A DNA stretch of 64,000 nt from Bacteroidota bacterium (GTDB taxonomy: Bacteria; Bacteroidota; Bacteroidia; B-17B0; Aurantibacillaceae): the NCBI GenBank assembly GCA_020403265.1, contig JADBXZ010000022.1, positions 32,388 to 96,387 on the forward strand, in the 5' to 3' direction. This document shows positions 18,223 through 27,489 of the stretch, piece after piece (the first letter of the stretch is position 1; each line of letters opens with the position of its first letter). The notes beneath the pieces were generated by a model. That model was not told the origin of the DNA. It saw only the letters and a program-made list of their open reading frames with translations, and did no database searches. The position numbers and the translations under genes were made by a program.

Positions 18223-18819
18223 ATGTCTAATATTTCAGCACATATGACAATCAACTCACATTATCATCACACCGACGTGCAGCTTAATGAGGAGTTAGTT
18301 ATCATTGAAGCTGCTAAAAAAAATCCTGCTCAATTTGCTCCATTGTATAACAAATATTACAAGCAAATTTTTAATTACTTATACCAACGAATGGATTGTA
18401 AAGAAACGGCTTTTGATATCACGAGTCAGGTTTTTTTAAAAGCATTAAGCAATTTGCAAAACTATCAATTTAAAGGAGTGCCCTTTGCAAGTTGGCTTTA
18501 CCGCATTGCGCACAACGAAATGATGTTAGTGTTTAGGAATCTAAAAGACAAGCGAGCTGTAAATGCTGATATTGGCGATTTAAGATTTATATGTGAAGAA
18601 ACCAATGAACCCTTTTTTGAGGAATACATACCAATAATTAAAAAATTAATTACTGAGTTAGATGAAGAGGATTTAATGTTGGTTGAAATGCGTTTCTTTG
18701 AAAAACGTCCGTTTAAGGAAATTGCTGAAATTATAAATACAACAGAAGGAAATGCCAAAGTGAAAATGTTCAGAGTAATTGAAAAATTAAAAGTGAAAAT
18801 TAAAAAATACAAAGTTTAG
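18223..18819 (+). CDS. ECF RNA polymerase sigma factor
   Basis: 198 residues. Sigma region 2 (about 40-105) reads FAPLYNKYYKQIFNYLYQR, then AFDITSQVFLKAL and FASWLYRIAHNEM. Region 4 (about 140-190) contains LVEMRFFEKRPFKEIAEIIN with the helix-turn-helix TEGNAKVKMFRVIEKL. Region 3 is missing, as in ECF sigmas. The gene is 6 bp before a membrane protein that looks like its anti-sigma factor. An alternative ATG at 18244 would remove seven residues. Confidence 0.92.
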   Translation: MSNISAHMTINSHYHHTDVQLNEELVIIEAAKKNPAQFAPLYNKYYKQIFNYLYQRMDCKETAFDITSQVFLKALSNLQNYQFKGVPFASWLYRIAHNEMMLVFRNLKDKRAVNADIGDLRFICEETNEPFFEEYIPIIKKLITELDEEDLMLVEMRFFEKRPFKEIAEIINTTEGNAKVKMFRVIEKLKVKIKKYKV

Positions 18820-18825
18820 ATCTTT

Positions 18826-20592
18826 ATGTCTATTAAATTCAATATAAACAGACCTCCGGTTACAGAAGAAGAAATAAAACAAAATCAAAATTTTGACCAG
18901 CTATTAAAACAATTTAAAAATGCCAGTATCAAAAAGGCGAGGGAAGACCAAACCTGGTGGAAAAATAAAAAAACTATCTATCGGGCAGTTATCGGAGGCG
19001 TTGGAGTTGCCTGTACAATCACATTAATTTCCATTTTAAATACAAATACAAAAGCTAAACTAAATGATAAAATAACTACGAAAAAAGAAATCGCTACAAA
19101 AAAAAATCATACTACTACATTTATTAATGCACCTGCTCCGGCACTAAAACCTCAAGCAACTAAATTTAAAATTGATGCACAAAAGGGTGGTGAAATTGTT
19201 GTCAATAAAAGTAAAATTGTAATTCCTAAAAATGCTTTCGTCAATAAAAAAGGTGTCTCCATCACAGGCGATGTAACGATTGAATATAATGAATATCATC
19301 ATCCAGTAGATATCATGTTAAGTGGTATACCAATGTTATATGATAGCGCAACCATTAAGAGTAATTTCGAAAGTGCTGGTATGTTTCAGATTAATGGTAC
19401 CCAAAATGGAGAAAATCTGGCAATTCATCCAAATAAGTCGCTGGAAGTAAAAATGGCTTCTTTTAATAGTGAAGATAAATTCAATCAGTATTATTTAGAT
19501 ACAATAACTAGAAACTGGGTTTATTTGAAAAAGGATGTAATAACGCCTTTGAAAAGTGAAGAAGAAAAAAATGCAAATGATCTTTCAAATAATAATTCCA
19601 AAAAAATTAAAGAATTAAAGAAAAAAATTGAGATAGTAATACCTGCCAAAATAGACAGTGTAGAAAAATTCTACATGATAAAGTCTAAAGCGCTTCCGCT
19701 AATTCCACAACCATTGAAGCCTTCCAAAGCAACAGGTCGGCCAACATTTAAATTGGACGGTAATTATGATGAATTTCCGGAATTAAAAGTGTTTGATAAT
19801 TTAGTGTTTGAGGTTGGTGATGAGAACTTAAACTATAATAAGTCTTTTCATGAAATTACATGGAGTGATGTAAAAGTGACCGAAGGGCCTTTGAAAGGAA
19901 AGAATTATATACTCAATTTAGTTTATAGAAGTAAAAGAGAAAAATTGATTGTTTATCCGGTCTTGAGTGGAAATGATTTAGTTAAGGCAGAAAACTTATA
20001 TGCCGCCAAAATGAAAGAATATGAAGTGCAATTACAAAAGCGTGCAGATAAAGAAAACAAGTTGTTTGCTGAAATGCAAGCAAAACAAGCCGAGTACATT
20101 GCACAGAAAACGAGTGCTGAATTGGCTTTAAAAAAGGAACAAGAGGAACTTCAATTACGAGCTAAACAGCGTCAGGAATCAAATCTAAATGAAGGTTTTG
20201 GTAGCCTTGGTGCACAGCAAAAAGTGCAACGAATTTTTCAGATTAAAAACTTTGGTATTTACAATTCTGATTGCCCACATTTGGTAGTGTTAGATAATGC
20301 AACAAGGCCTGTTTTTCTATTAAATGGGAAACCTTTTTCAGCTCCTAATATTTATCTAATCAATTTTACAGATAATCGCGTTATTCAATTGGATAGAGCC
20401 AATGGCTATGCAACTAATTTATTGGAAGGGAAGAGTTATGTGTTTTGTTTATTCAGTTCAAATACACTTTACTATTGCGATAAAGAAACCGTTACGCAGT
20501 CTATGGCCTCTGGCTCTAATAAATTTGAAGTAATGGAAAGAACAGATGCTTTGAGCAGCCCGGCTGACTTAAGAAAGCTGATAGAAGGTTAG
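18826..20592 (+). CDS. Membrane-anchored anti-sigma-like protein with large exported domain
   Basis: 588 residues. A short cytoplasmic segment (about 1-50, charged, with EEEIKQNQNFDQLLKQFKNA and a WW pair) precedes one membrane span (about 53-71). The exported part includes a beta-rich region starting at KIDAQKGGEIVVNKSKIVIP, a lysine-rich linker, and a long coiled coil of Lys/Glu/Ala/Gln at about 380-450. No zinc-binding HxxxCxxC anti-sigma motif is present. Topology and position right after the ECF sigma gene argue for an anti-sigma or signal-receiving role, which is inference. The next gene follows after 4 bp. Confidence 0.68.
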   Translation: MSIKFNINRPPVTEEEIKQNQNFDQLLKQFKNASIKKAREDQTWWKNKKTIYRAVIGGVGVACTITLISILNTNTKAKLNDKITTKKEIATKKNHTTTFINAPAPALKPQATKFKIDAQKGGEIVVNKSKIVIPKNAFVNKKGVSITGDVTIEYNEYHHPVDIMLSGIPMLYDSATIKSNFESAGMFQINGTQNGENLAIHPNKSLEVKMASFNSEDKFNQYYLDTITRNWVYLKKDVITPLKSEEEKNANDLSNNNSKKIKELKKKIEIVIPAKIDSVEKFYMIKSKALPLIPQPLKPSKATGRPTFKLDGNYDEFPELKVFDNLVFEVGDENLNYNKSFHEITWSDVKVTEGPLKGKNYILNLVYRSKREKLIVYPVLSGNDLVKAENLYAAKMKEYEVQLQKRADKENKLFAEMQAKQAEYIAQKTSAELALKKEQEELQLRAKQRQESNLNEGFGSLGAQQKVQRIFQIKNFGIYNSDCPHLVVLDNATRPVFLLNGKPFSAPNIYLINFTDNRVIQLDRANGYATNLLEGKSYVFCLFSSNTLYYCDKETVTQSMASGSNKFEVMERTDALSSPADLRKLIEG

Positions 20593-20596
20593 TTTT

Positions 20597-21319
20597 ATGC
20601 TTAAACGATTTTTGATTACAGGAGTTCTCTTAAGTTGTTTTTCCTTTTATGTCAAGCGTCAAAAGAATCCACCCGGCACTGTAAAGATATTCGAACATTT
20701 TTTTGCTGATGAAACAGAAATTTCGAATTTTAGTTGGTTAGAATTTGAATATGACATTAAGCGTAGATATGGTGTATTTTCAAAAGAACACCTGGCTGTA
20801 ATACCTGATACAACTGTTTGGATAACCTATGAGGCGGGAGATGTTTTTGTTAAAAATTACTATCGAAGCGTTGCTTATCGGGACTATCCTGTTGTTGGTA
20901 TAAGCCAGGAGCAGGCACGCCTATTTTGTGAGTGGCGTAATTTCAGGGTAAAGCAATACTATTCAGTAGTTTACAAAAAAGAACTAAAGATCAATTACAG
21001 GTTACCAAAAGAAGTTGAATGGGAGTTTTTAAATGTTCCGCCATTCAGTCTCGAACACAAAGAACCAAGTAAATTGGTTAAAGATTCCGCCAAATTTCCT
21101 ACACTTACCTTGCCTGTTTACAGTGGGTATCGTAATTTGCTTAAAATGTACAACCTGATAGGAAATGTGGCTGAAATGGTTGAAGAGAAAGGTATTTCCA
21201 AGGGCGGTTCTTTTGCGCATTCAGCTGATGAATCCTTGCCTGGTAAACAACAATTGTATCAAGGCGCGCAGGCGTGGCTTGGATTCAGATGTGTTTGCGA
21301 ATACACAGTAAACATGTAA
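20597..21319 (+). CDS. Formylglycine-generating-enzyme-fold (SUMF1) exported protein
   Basis: 240 residues with a hydrophobic N-terminus that includes a lipobox-like LLSC. Family motifs are ETEISNFSWLEFEYD, YPVVGISQEQARLFCEWRN, YRLPKEVEWEFLN, LIGNVAEMVEEKGISKGGSF and the C-terminal WLGFRCV. These match the FGE-sulfatase/GldK fold. The usual catalytic Cys pair of true formylglycine enzymes is not evident, so it is probably a structural relative such as the GldK-type components of Bacteroidota envelopes. It belongs to the sigma/anti-sigma run. Confidence 0.8.
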   Translation: MLKRFLITGVLLSCFSFYVKRQKNPPGTVKIFEHFFADETEISNFSWLEFEYDIKRRYGVFSKEHLAVIPDTTVWITYEAGDVFVKNYYRSVAYRDYPVVGISQEQARLFCEWRNFRVKQYYSVVYKKELKINYRLPKEVEWEFLNVPPFSLEHKEPSKLVKDSAKFPTLTLPVYSGYRNLLKMYNLIGNVAEMVEEKGISKGGSFAHSADESLPGKQQLYQGAQAWLGFRCVCEYTVNM

Positions 21320-21349
21320 CAATTACAAAACTGGGCATTATTTAATCGT

Positions 21350-21820
21350 ATGCCAACCAGATTTTTATTAGTCTTTTTTGTATGTTTAACTTATAAACTC
21401 GAGTCGCAATCTTCATATATGCGATTAAACATTCTGCAAAGGTCAATTAATCAATTAAAAGATAGCATAAATACCAATAAGGACAATTTTAAACACCTGA
21501 TTTTATTCAAGGATAGTGTAACAGTTAAGCAACTGTATTTAGACACTACAAACCATCGAGCTAAGTTGGAGCTATCTCACATTAGAGGAGCATGTTATTT
21601 ATGGTATTATCAAAACAACTCGTTAATGATATTGGAAAATAGAGTCAATCCTAAGTTTAATTATTCAATCTACTTTAATAACGATGAACCTATAATTTTT
21701 AATGTAGGCGATAGAAGGCAGGATTTAACGGATCTTCAAAATTTTCCAAATATACAGCAAGCAATAAACTATGGTTTAAGGGCCTTAGAAGTTTTCTTAA
21801 GCCCATTAGGTTATTGGTAA
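21350..21820 (+). CDS. Small secreted hypothetical protein
   Basis: 156 residues. The N-terminus TRFLLVFFVCLTYKLESQ is a signal peptide. The remainder has one predicted helix (LNILQRSINQLKDSINTN) and then beta strands (LYLDTTNHRAKLELSHIRG, CYLWYYQNNSLMILENR). No family recognised. It is the last gene of the sigma run, 30 bp after the FGE-fold gene, and faces the convergent mltG. Confidence 0.6.
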   Translation: MPTRFLLVFFVCLTYKLESQSSYMRLNILQRSINQLKDSINTNKDNFKHLILFKDSVTVKQLYLDTTNHRAKLELSHIRGACYLWYYQNNSLMILENRVNPKFNYSIYFNNDEPIIFNVGDRRQDLTDLQNFPNIQQAINYGLRALEVFLSPLGYW

Positions 21821-21834
21821 ACTGTAAATGTTCA

Positions 21835-22881
21835 TTAACGGTTTATTCCTCGTTTATTCATTTCTGCTTGATATGCAGCAGCATATTTTAAATGTTTTTC
21901 ATAAGTTTCCGAAAAGTCAGAGTACCCATTTAAACTTGGTTTAGCACAGAAAAAAATATATTTATGCTTCGTATAATTTAGCACTGCATCAATTGATTTT
22001 GTGTTGACTAAACAAATTGGTCCGGGTGGTAATCCTTTATATTTGTATGTATTGTAAGGTGAATCAATTTCTTTGTCAACATTTAATACCCTTTGAGCCT
22101 CAAAATTTTTATTCGCAAATTTTAATGTAGGATCGGCATCCAGCTTAATATTTCTTTCTAATCTGTTAATGTAAACTCCGGCAATTTTCTGCTGTTCGCT
22201 GCTTATACCACTTTCACATTGTACAATTGACGCTAAGGTTATTATTTCCGGAATTGAGTAGCCGATTTTTTTAGAGAGATTTTTTCTATTACTATTCCAA
22301 GTATTATCAAAATTAGCTTTTAATTGACTAAAAAAGTCATCTCGTTTAATTGCCCAGCTTACCTCGTATATACCCGGTGTAATCAATGCGAAGGCATTTC
22401 CTGGGTCTAGGCCAAAGTTCTTTTCGAGATAACTTTCATCCATTAAACGTTCTTCTAATTCATTTTCGTTGAGCTCAAGTTTATCTGCTGTATATTCAAT
22501 GAAATCTTCAATCGAACGAATTTGTGAGTTATACGTCAGTTTAATTTTTTCTTGTTTATTGTATCGAAACAGGTTTATAATCTGTCTTTTGTTCATGCCA
22601 TTGGTAATTCTGTACTTGCCCGGATGTAATTGTTTATCCAAATCCATTTTTTTTGCAAGCCATATAAAGGAAGCTTCTTCTTTTATTATGTCTTCTTTAA
22701 GAAGTGTGTTTGTAAGGTCTTCAAGATTATCATTACTTTCAATATAAATAAAGGTATAACTCTTGTTTTTCAAGTGTACCTTTTCACCAAAAAATTTAAT
22801 GTAGATAAAATAAACACCTATTCCAATAATAGAAACAAGTAATAAACTTATTAGTGTTTTTGTTTTTCGTTTGGCCATCAC
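21835..22881 (-). CDS. mltG: Endolytic transglycosylase MltG
   Basis: 348 residues with an N-terminal membrane anchor (about 9-30), a LysM-like domain and the YceG catalytic domain. The active-site Glu223 is in LASIVQCESGISSEQQ, followed by VYINRLERNIKLDADPT and the C-terminal YKGLPPGPI segment. It cleaves nascent peptidoglycan strands and limits glycan length. It is the last gene of a minus-strand operon and overlaps the preceding cytochrome gene by 4 bp. A second ATG one codon in is an equal start candidate. Confidence 0.93.
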   Translation of the reverse strand: MMAKRKTKTLISLLLVSIIGIGVYFIYIKFFGEKVHLKNKSYTFIYIESNDNLEDLTNTLLKEDIIKEEASFIWLAKKMDLDKQLHPGKYRITNGMNKRQIINLFRYNKQEKIKLTYNSQIRSIEDFIEYTADKLELNENELEERLMDESYLEKNFGLDPGNAFALITPGIYEVSWAIKRDDFFSQLKANFDNTWNSNRKNLSKKIGYSIPEIITLASIVQCESGISSEQQKIAGVYINRLERNIKLDADPTLKFANKNFEAQRVLNVDKEIDSPYNTYKYKGLPPGPICLVNTKSIDAVLNYTKHKYIFFCAKPSLNGYSDFSETYEKHLKYAAAYQAEMNKRGINR

Positions 22882-24899
22882 ATTCTCTTTAAATTACGAA
22901 TCATTTCTTTTGCAATTGAGTTCTGATTATTTATTTTTAATATACGTTCAAAGTAGTTTAAGGCTTTTTTATTTTGTTTTAGGTTCACATATAAAGCTCC
23001 AATGTTCATCAATAATGGTATGTTATCCGGATCTAGTTTTTCGCCTTGTAAATAAAGTTGTTCGCATTTAGGTACATTGCCTTGAATTAAGTACAAGTAA
23101 CCTAGGTTTGTATAAGCGGTTACAATTTTCGGATTTTCTGTTATCACATACTCTAATTCCTCAATAGCAGGCTTTATTTTTTTATTAAATGCTAAGTTGG
23201 TTGCGTATTTAACTCTAAAATCTAACTGATATGGCGCTAGTTTTATTGCGGCTTTAAAAAATATTTCTGCATTAGTTGACTGATTTAAATTAACGAAACT
23301 TTCTGCAATGCGGTATAATGTCCAAGCATGTGTGTTGGAATAACTTTGTTTAATTAAAATTCTATTTATTACAGTTTCCGGCTCTAATTCAGTGATTAAT
23401 TGAGCTATTTTTCCATATGCTTGCTGGATAAAATATAATTGAACTAATTCATTAAGATAAGTTGTTTTAGTTTCTTTTAAGTGGAAAGGGATTAATTTTA
23501 ATGCACTATCTAAATAAAACTCATTTTTTTCGAATTTTTCATATTGATTGAGGTAGGCTTTAACCTTGGAGTGATTGTCCGGATTTGATTCGTTTATTGC
23601 AATTAAGCCTAAAAATTCTTTAATGGAGGCTTTTTCCTTGTTTGTTATTGGTTTTTTAATATAATGATCATGTACGCTTACGTGAGGTATGTCTGTAGAA
23701 CCGGAGTTAGGCATGTGACAGTTTACACAGTTTGAATTTTGTAATTGGCCACTCTTATAGTTTTTTGAAGTTGATTTTTCAGTACAAATAACATTTGAAT
23801 TAATTTGATGGCAATTGATGCAAGCTAAGTTAAATTGATTGGTGTTGGTGTTTCTTACACTCACATGTGGGTTGTGGCAGGTAATGCAGGTCAATCCTTT
23901 TTTGTAAGGTTTTAAACTTGTTTTTTCGGATTGAATTTTTTCACTTGTTTTAATGAAACATGCACTTTGTTTTAAACGATCTGCATGTGAGGCCATGATA
24001 AATTCACTTTTTGAAGTTGTATACTTTGGTAAAAACACAGTCATAACATTACTTAATTTTTGCCCGGGTTTAAAGTCATAAAAACTTTTGCCTTCTTTCA
24101 ATACTGCATTGCCTTGTAAATGGCATCTTTGGCATATATCAAATTGCAAATCTATTTGTAATTTGGAGGGATTAACAATTGAATAGTCAATGTATTTTGA
24201 TGTGTCAATTTTTGTTCCACTGCTGCGTTCTCGAACATGTATGCTCCCGGGACCATGGCAGCGTTCACAATCTATCCCTAATGGTACCCGAGTGTATTTA
24301 TTTTCACTCCCCATTACAAAATCAGGATAGCCATTATGACAACTCATACATTCTAAACCAATTTTCCTGGAGAATCTTGTATTAACACCATTTTCGAAAC
24401 CTGGAGGGAGGTCCCATTTTTTTTTCTGAGTAAAAAAAGTCATGGGCATTTGATGAATGTAACCATTAATGTTTTGTAGATGTGAATTAGTGTGCTGCCC
24501 GGACCCAATTATGAAATTGACTTGCTCAACCCGTTTAAAGCTTGTGTCTTTTTTGTTTAATTTAAATTCTTTTATGAATAGGCTATCATCCTGCCATAAG
24601 GCTTGATAACTATAATCACTGAACTTATCATTGATGACCGAATTTTCAAACGAGGCAGAACTTTTTTCGCGAGTTGCTTTGTCGAATGAATGACCCATAC
24701 CTGTTTGAATAAAAGTATTGTAAATTCCTTGGTGACAAGATTTACAAGTATTCATGCCAAGGTAACTCGCAGTATCAGAATGATTTTTATAAATCAGCGT
24801 GTCCTTTGATTTCACAAATGATGAAGGCGCAACCCCTTGATCGCATGATGTGAGATATGCAGCAAAAAAACCGAACCAATATGCAAACAGTACTCTCAA
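22878..24899 (-). CDS. Seven-heme c-type cytochrome fused to TPR repeats
   Basis: 673 residues. The N-terminus has a signal peptide with a lipobox-like LTSC at residue 19, so it is probably a lipoprotein. Seven CXXCH heme sites start at about residues 52, 184, 211, 256, 338, 360 and 391. From about residue 480 a series of TPR-like helical repeats follows (AEIFFKAAIKLAPYQLDFRV, TAYTNLGYLYLIQGN, NIGALYVNLKQNKKALNYFE). It would be a periplasmic or surface electron-transfer protein with a protein-binding tail; substrate and partner are unknown. It sits between an acetyltransferase gene (1 bp gap) and mltG (4 bp overlap). Confidence 0.85.
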   Translation of the reverse strand: MRVLFAYWFGFFAAYLTSCDQGVAPSSFVKSKDTLIYKNHSDTASYLGMNTCKSCHQGIYNTFIQTGMGHSFDKATREKSSASFENSVINDKFSDYSYQALWQDDSLFIKEFKLNKKDTSFKRVEQVNFIIGSGQHTNSHLQNINGYIHQMPMTFFTQKKKWDLPPGFENGVNTRFSRKIGLECMSCHNGYPDFVMGSENKYTRVPLGIDCERCHGPGSIHVRERSSGTKIDTSKYIDYSIVNPSKLQIDLQFDICQRCHLQGNAVLKEGKSFYDFKPGQKLSNVMTVFLPKYTTSKSEFIMASHADRLKQSACFIKTSEKIQSEKTSLKPYKKGLTCITCHNPHVSVRNTNTNQFNLACINCHQINSNVICTEKSTSKNYKSGQLQNSNCVNCHMPNSGSTDIPHVSVHDHYIKKPITNKEKASIKEFLGLIAINESNPDNHSKVKAYLNQYEKFEKNEFYLDSALKLIPFHLKETKTTYLNELVQLYFIQQAYGKIAQLITELEPETVINRILIKQSYSNTHAWTLYRIAESFVNLNQSTNAEIFFKAAIKLAPYQLDFRVKYATNLAFNKKIKPAIEELEYVITENPKIVTAYTNLGYLYLIQGNVPKCEQLYLQGEKLDPDNIPLLMNIGALYVNLKQNKKALNYFERILKINNQNSIAKEMIRNLKRM

Positions 24900-24900
24900 A

Positions 24901-25422
24901 CTAATCTTTAAATCTTTGCAAGAAACTTACATCAAGAAAATTTGCAGATTCTCCTCGTATCCATGATTTAAAAACGCCGTTACAAATAAAATTATTTTTC
25001 GAAAAAATAGCAACACTCGAACTGTTTGTTATTGGAACATGAGCATACAGTTGATTGAGATGAAGCACCGAGAATGAATAATCAATGAGTAATTTTAAAG
25101 CTTCATTACCATATCCTTTATTTCTTTGCGTTTGATCAATGAATATGCCCACCCCACATTTACTGTTTTTGATGTCAAATTCAAATAAGTCAATACAACC
25201 AAGCAACCTCTTATCATTTTCGCGAATAATCATAAATCTAAATTGCTTCTGGCTATAAATATCATGGTTAGATAAAGCAAAGTCTATAATGGCTTCTTTG
25301 CTTAATGGCGTATGTTGATTATTTATTATCCAATTATCTGTGCAATTTTCCCATTCATAAATAGAATCAACATCGCTTAACTCTGGTACTCTTAAATAAA
25401 TATGTTCATTTTTTAATTGCAT
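24901..25422 (-). CDS. GNAT-family N-acetyltransferase
   Basis: 173 residues of the RimJ/RimL-like GNAT type: start LKNEHIYLRVPELSDVDSIY, central strand LLGCIDLFEFDI, acetyl-CoA pyrophosphate loop GIFIDQTQRNKGYGNEALKL and C-terminal LYAHVPITNSSSVAIFSKN. The acceptor is unknown; an amino sugar, a small molecule or a protein N-terminus are possible. Its start shares one base with the end of the upstream gene. Confidence 0.85.
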   Translation of the reverse strand: MQLKNEHIYLRVPELSDVDSIYEWENCTDNWIINNQHTPLSKEAIIDFALSNHDIYSQKQFRFMIIRENDKRLLGCIDLFEFDIKNSKCGVGIFIDQTQRNKGYGNEALKLLIDYSFSVLHLNQLYAHVPITNSSSVAIFSKNNFICNGVFKSWIRGESANFLDVSFLQRFKD

Positions 25423-25979
25423 TATTCTCGGTAGTAAGGTTGGCGTTCTTTTGAAATTAATTCTTGTAGCTCTTTATTAGTGTAACAAGGTAATGTTATT
25501 GTATTGGAATCGAATTTAGCAGAATTGCTCGTAAAACATTTTAAAAATTCATTGTCTTTTAGTCTTATTAAAAGCTCAAAAAACAGCTCATCACTAATAG
25601 TTTCCACACCATAAAACTCACTTAAAAATAATTTAATAGGGCTTAGGCATGTGGCGTAGTTTTGTTTTACAAAGTCAAATTGATTGATATAGTGCTGTAA
25701 TATTTCAAGTTGAAAATGCGAGCTAAAAACAGGTTGTTTTTGCAGTTCAATGAAACATGCTTCTATTTTTTTTTGCGCAATTGTTTTTAATAACACTTGA
25801 AAGTCAATATTAGTTTCATGGCCTTTAATAGTTAAAGAGTTGTAGTTACCATCAATCATTAAGCCAATATGTGGGGGAATTCTTTTATAGTGCAATATAA
25901 CTAACCAAACTTGCTTTGATAGTGTATAACTGTCAAAATTAATCTGATTGAGTTTTATTTGAATGAAGTTCTCAGTCAT
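25422..25979 (-). CDS. Hypothetical protein next to dapF
   Basis: 185 residues from the ATG at 25979; an upstream in-frame TTG (26021) would give a longer form lying further inside dapF. Soluble, no signal or membrane segment. A beta-rich N-terminal half (FIQIKLNQINFDSYTLSKQ, VWLVILHYKRIPPHIGLMID) is followed by a helical half. The N-terminal strand with PPHIGLMIDGNYNSLTIKG is distinctive, but I cannot assign a family. It overlaps dapF by 8 bp and the acetyltransferase gene by 1 bp. Confidence 0.68.
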   Translation of the reverse strand: MTENFIQIKLNQINFDSYTLSKQVWLVILHYKRIPPHIGLMIDGNYNSLTIKGHETNIDFQVLLKTIAQKKIEACFIELQKQPVFSSHFQLEILQHYINQFDFVKQNYATCLSPIKLFLSEFYGVETISDELFFELLIRLKDNEFLKCFTSNSAKFDSNTITLPCYTNKELQELISKERQPYYRE

Positions 25980-26760
25980 TGAGAAGGATTGTACCGGAAT
26001 AGACAAAATTTGCCGGACCAATTAATCTTATGTTGTAAAAATTTTGTTCAAGAACCTTATCAAAACTCACCTCTAAATTACCGCCAAGGGTTTTAATTTG
26101 ACAGTTGTTTTTACTTGTAGAGACACCATTAATTGCTGCAACCAAAGCTGCTGCGGTAACACCTGTACCGCATGAATATGTTTCATTCTCTACACCTCTT
26201 TCGTATGTTCTCACAAATAAAGAATCTTCCACTTTTTCTACAAAGTTAACATTGGTGCCTTCTAATGAAAATCTTTCATTGTATCGGATTGACTTTCCTT
26301 GATTGTAAACATCAAAATCTTTTAAATTTTCAACAAATTTCACAAAATGTGGTGAACCTGTATTTAAGTAAAAGTAATCGTTTCCAGCTTCGATGCTTTT
26401 AACATCCTGCATTTTTAAAGACACAATATTATCCTCGTTTATACTAGCTTCGTGTGGGCCGTCAATTGCCAAAAAAGTACATTTAGAAACGATTAGGTTT
26501 AATTTTTTAGCAAATGCTGTAATGCAGCGTCCACCGTTTCCGCACATGCTGCTTATATTACCATCGCTGTTGTAATAAACCATTTTGAAGTCGAAATCTG
26601 GTTCGCTTTCTATGAGCATTAAGCCATCTGCACCTATTCCAAAGCGTCTGTCACATAAGAATTTTACTTGATCGTTGTTTAATTGAATGTTGCCTGATAA
26701 ATTATCTATTAAAATAAAGTCATTACCAGTGCCTTGATATTTATGAAAATGAAGAAGCAT
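25972..26760 (-). CDS. dapF: Diaminopimelate epimerase
   Basis: 262 residues. It converts LL- to meso-diaminopimelate for lysine and peptidoglycan. Both catalytic cysteines are present: Cys73 in SMCGNGGRC and Cys197 in YSCGTGVTAAA. The N-terminal FHKYQGTGNDFILIDN is also conserved. It is the second gene of the minus-strand operon and overlaps the gene before it by one base. Confidence 0.96.
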   Translation of the reverse strand: MLLHFHKYQGTGNDFILIDNLSGNIQLNNDQVKFLCDRRFGIGADGLMLIESEPDFDFKMVYYNSDGNISSMCGNGGRCITAFAKKLNLIVSKCTFLAIDGPHEASINEDNIVSLKMQDVKSIEAGNDYFYLNTGSPHFVKFVENLKDFDVYNQGKSIRYNERFSLEGTNVNFVEKVEDSLFVRTYERGVENETYSCGTGVTAAALVAAINGVSTSKNNCQIKTLGGNLEVSFDKVLEQNFYNIRLIGPANFVYSGTILLND

Positions 26761-27377
26761 TAATTAATTTTAGCCAGCAGTTCTGCATCAACCACCCTCT
26801 CTAATGGTTTAAAATCACTGCTGTATTCCAATTTATAAACTTGATCACTACATTTTATGTAATAACTATTTTCCAGTTGATACAGGTCTATGTTAATGTA
26901 ATCAACAAATCCATAAAGCATTACTTTATTTTTAGTAAATCTGTAACCTTTGCTGTTTAAAGGAGTTTTCCAAAATTCAACAAAATAAAGATTACTATTG
27001 GAAGAGACTACACCAGCTAACTTTGCAGGAACTGTGTCTGTTTGAATAATGTCTTCAAAACTAATTAACTTAACGTTTTTAACACTTATAAGCTCATCGG
27101 AAGCAATTTTTAAATCATCATTAATTAAACTATCCACTTCATGGTAATTAACTTTATTATTTTTTCCAAGATTAATTTTAAAACGATTCTCTTTACTTGT
27201 ATAGTTGTTTTGGGAGACATCATCAACTTTTTTTTCAGTAATGATAACTTGTTCCTTTGCTGATGATTTAATAGAGTCAAAAATATCTGTAAGCTTAAAT
27301 ACAAAAAAAGCAACACCAAGCAATAACCCAATAGACAGGCCAAAAATAAATGATGGGATTTTGCGTTTAAGGTTCAT
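26760..27377 (-). CDS. Membrane-anchored hypothetical protein
   Basis: 205 residues. One N-terminal membrane span (about 9-27, FIFGLSIGLLLGVAFFVF) is followed by a polar linker and a C-terminal beta-rich domain of about 95 residues (AGVVSSNSNLYFVEFWKTPL, KNKVMLYGFVDY, LENSYYIKCSDQVYKLEYS). Family and function not recognised. It is the first gene of the dapF-mltG operon and divergent from the htrA gene, 112 bp away. Confidence 0.65.
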   Translation of the reverse strand: MNLKRKIPSFIFGLSIGLLLGVAFFVFKLTDIFDSIKSSAKEQVIITEKKVDDVSQNNYTSKENRFKINLGKNNKVNYHEVDSLINDDLKIASDELISVKNVKLISFEDIIQTDTVPAKLAGVVSSNSNLYFVEFWKTPLNSKGYRFTKNKVMLYGFVDYINIDLYQLENSYYIKCSDQVYKLEYSSDFKPLERVVDAELLAKIN

Positions 27378-27459
27378 TAATCTACCTTAAAATTAGTTAT
27401 TTTTTTTGTAATTGGGTTAAGGTTTGTTAAAAATAAATCCACAATTATAACAACACATT

Positions 27460-27467
27460 TATCTTTG
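27460..27467 (+). promoter_or_regulatory. Bacteroidota -7 box (TATCTTTG) before htrA
   Basis: Exact TANNTTTG match 23 nt before the ATG at 27490, in the divergent region between the dapF operon and htrA. No -33 TTG at standard spacing. Confidence 0.4.
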
Positions 27468-27489
27468 CGTTATAATAAAAAAACACGCT

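Noticed and set aside
21835..24899. Idea that the heme/TPR protein and mltG are parts of one fused or frameshifted gene
   Set aside because: Both have complete starts, signals and domains and just overlap by 4 bp.
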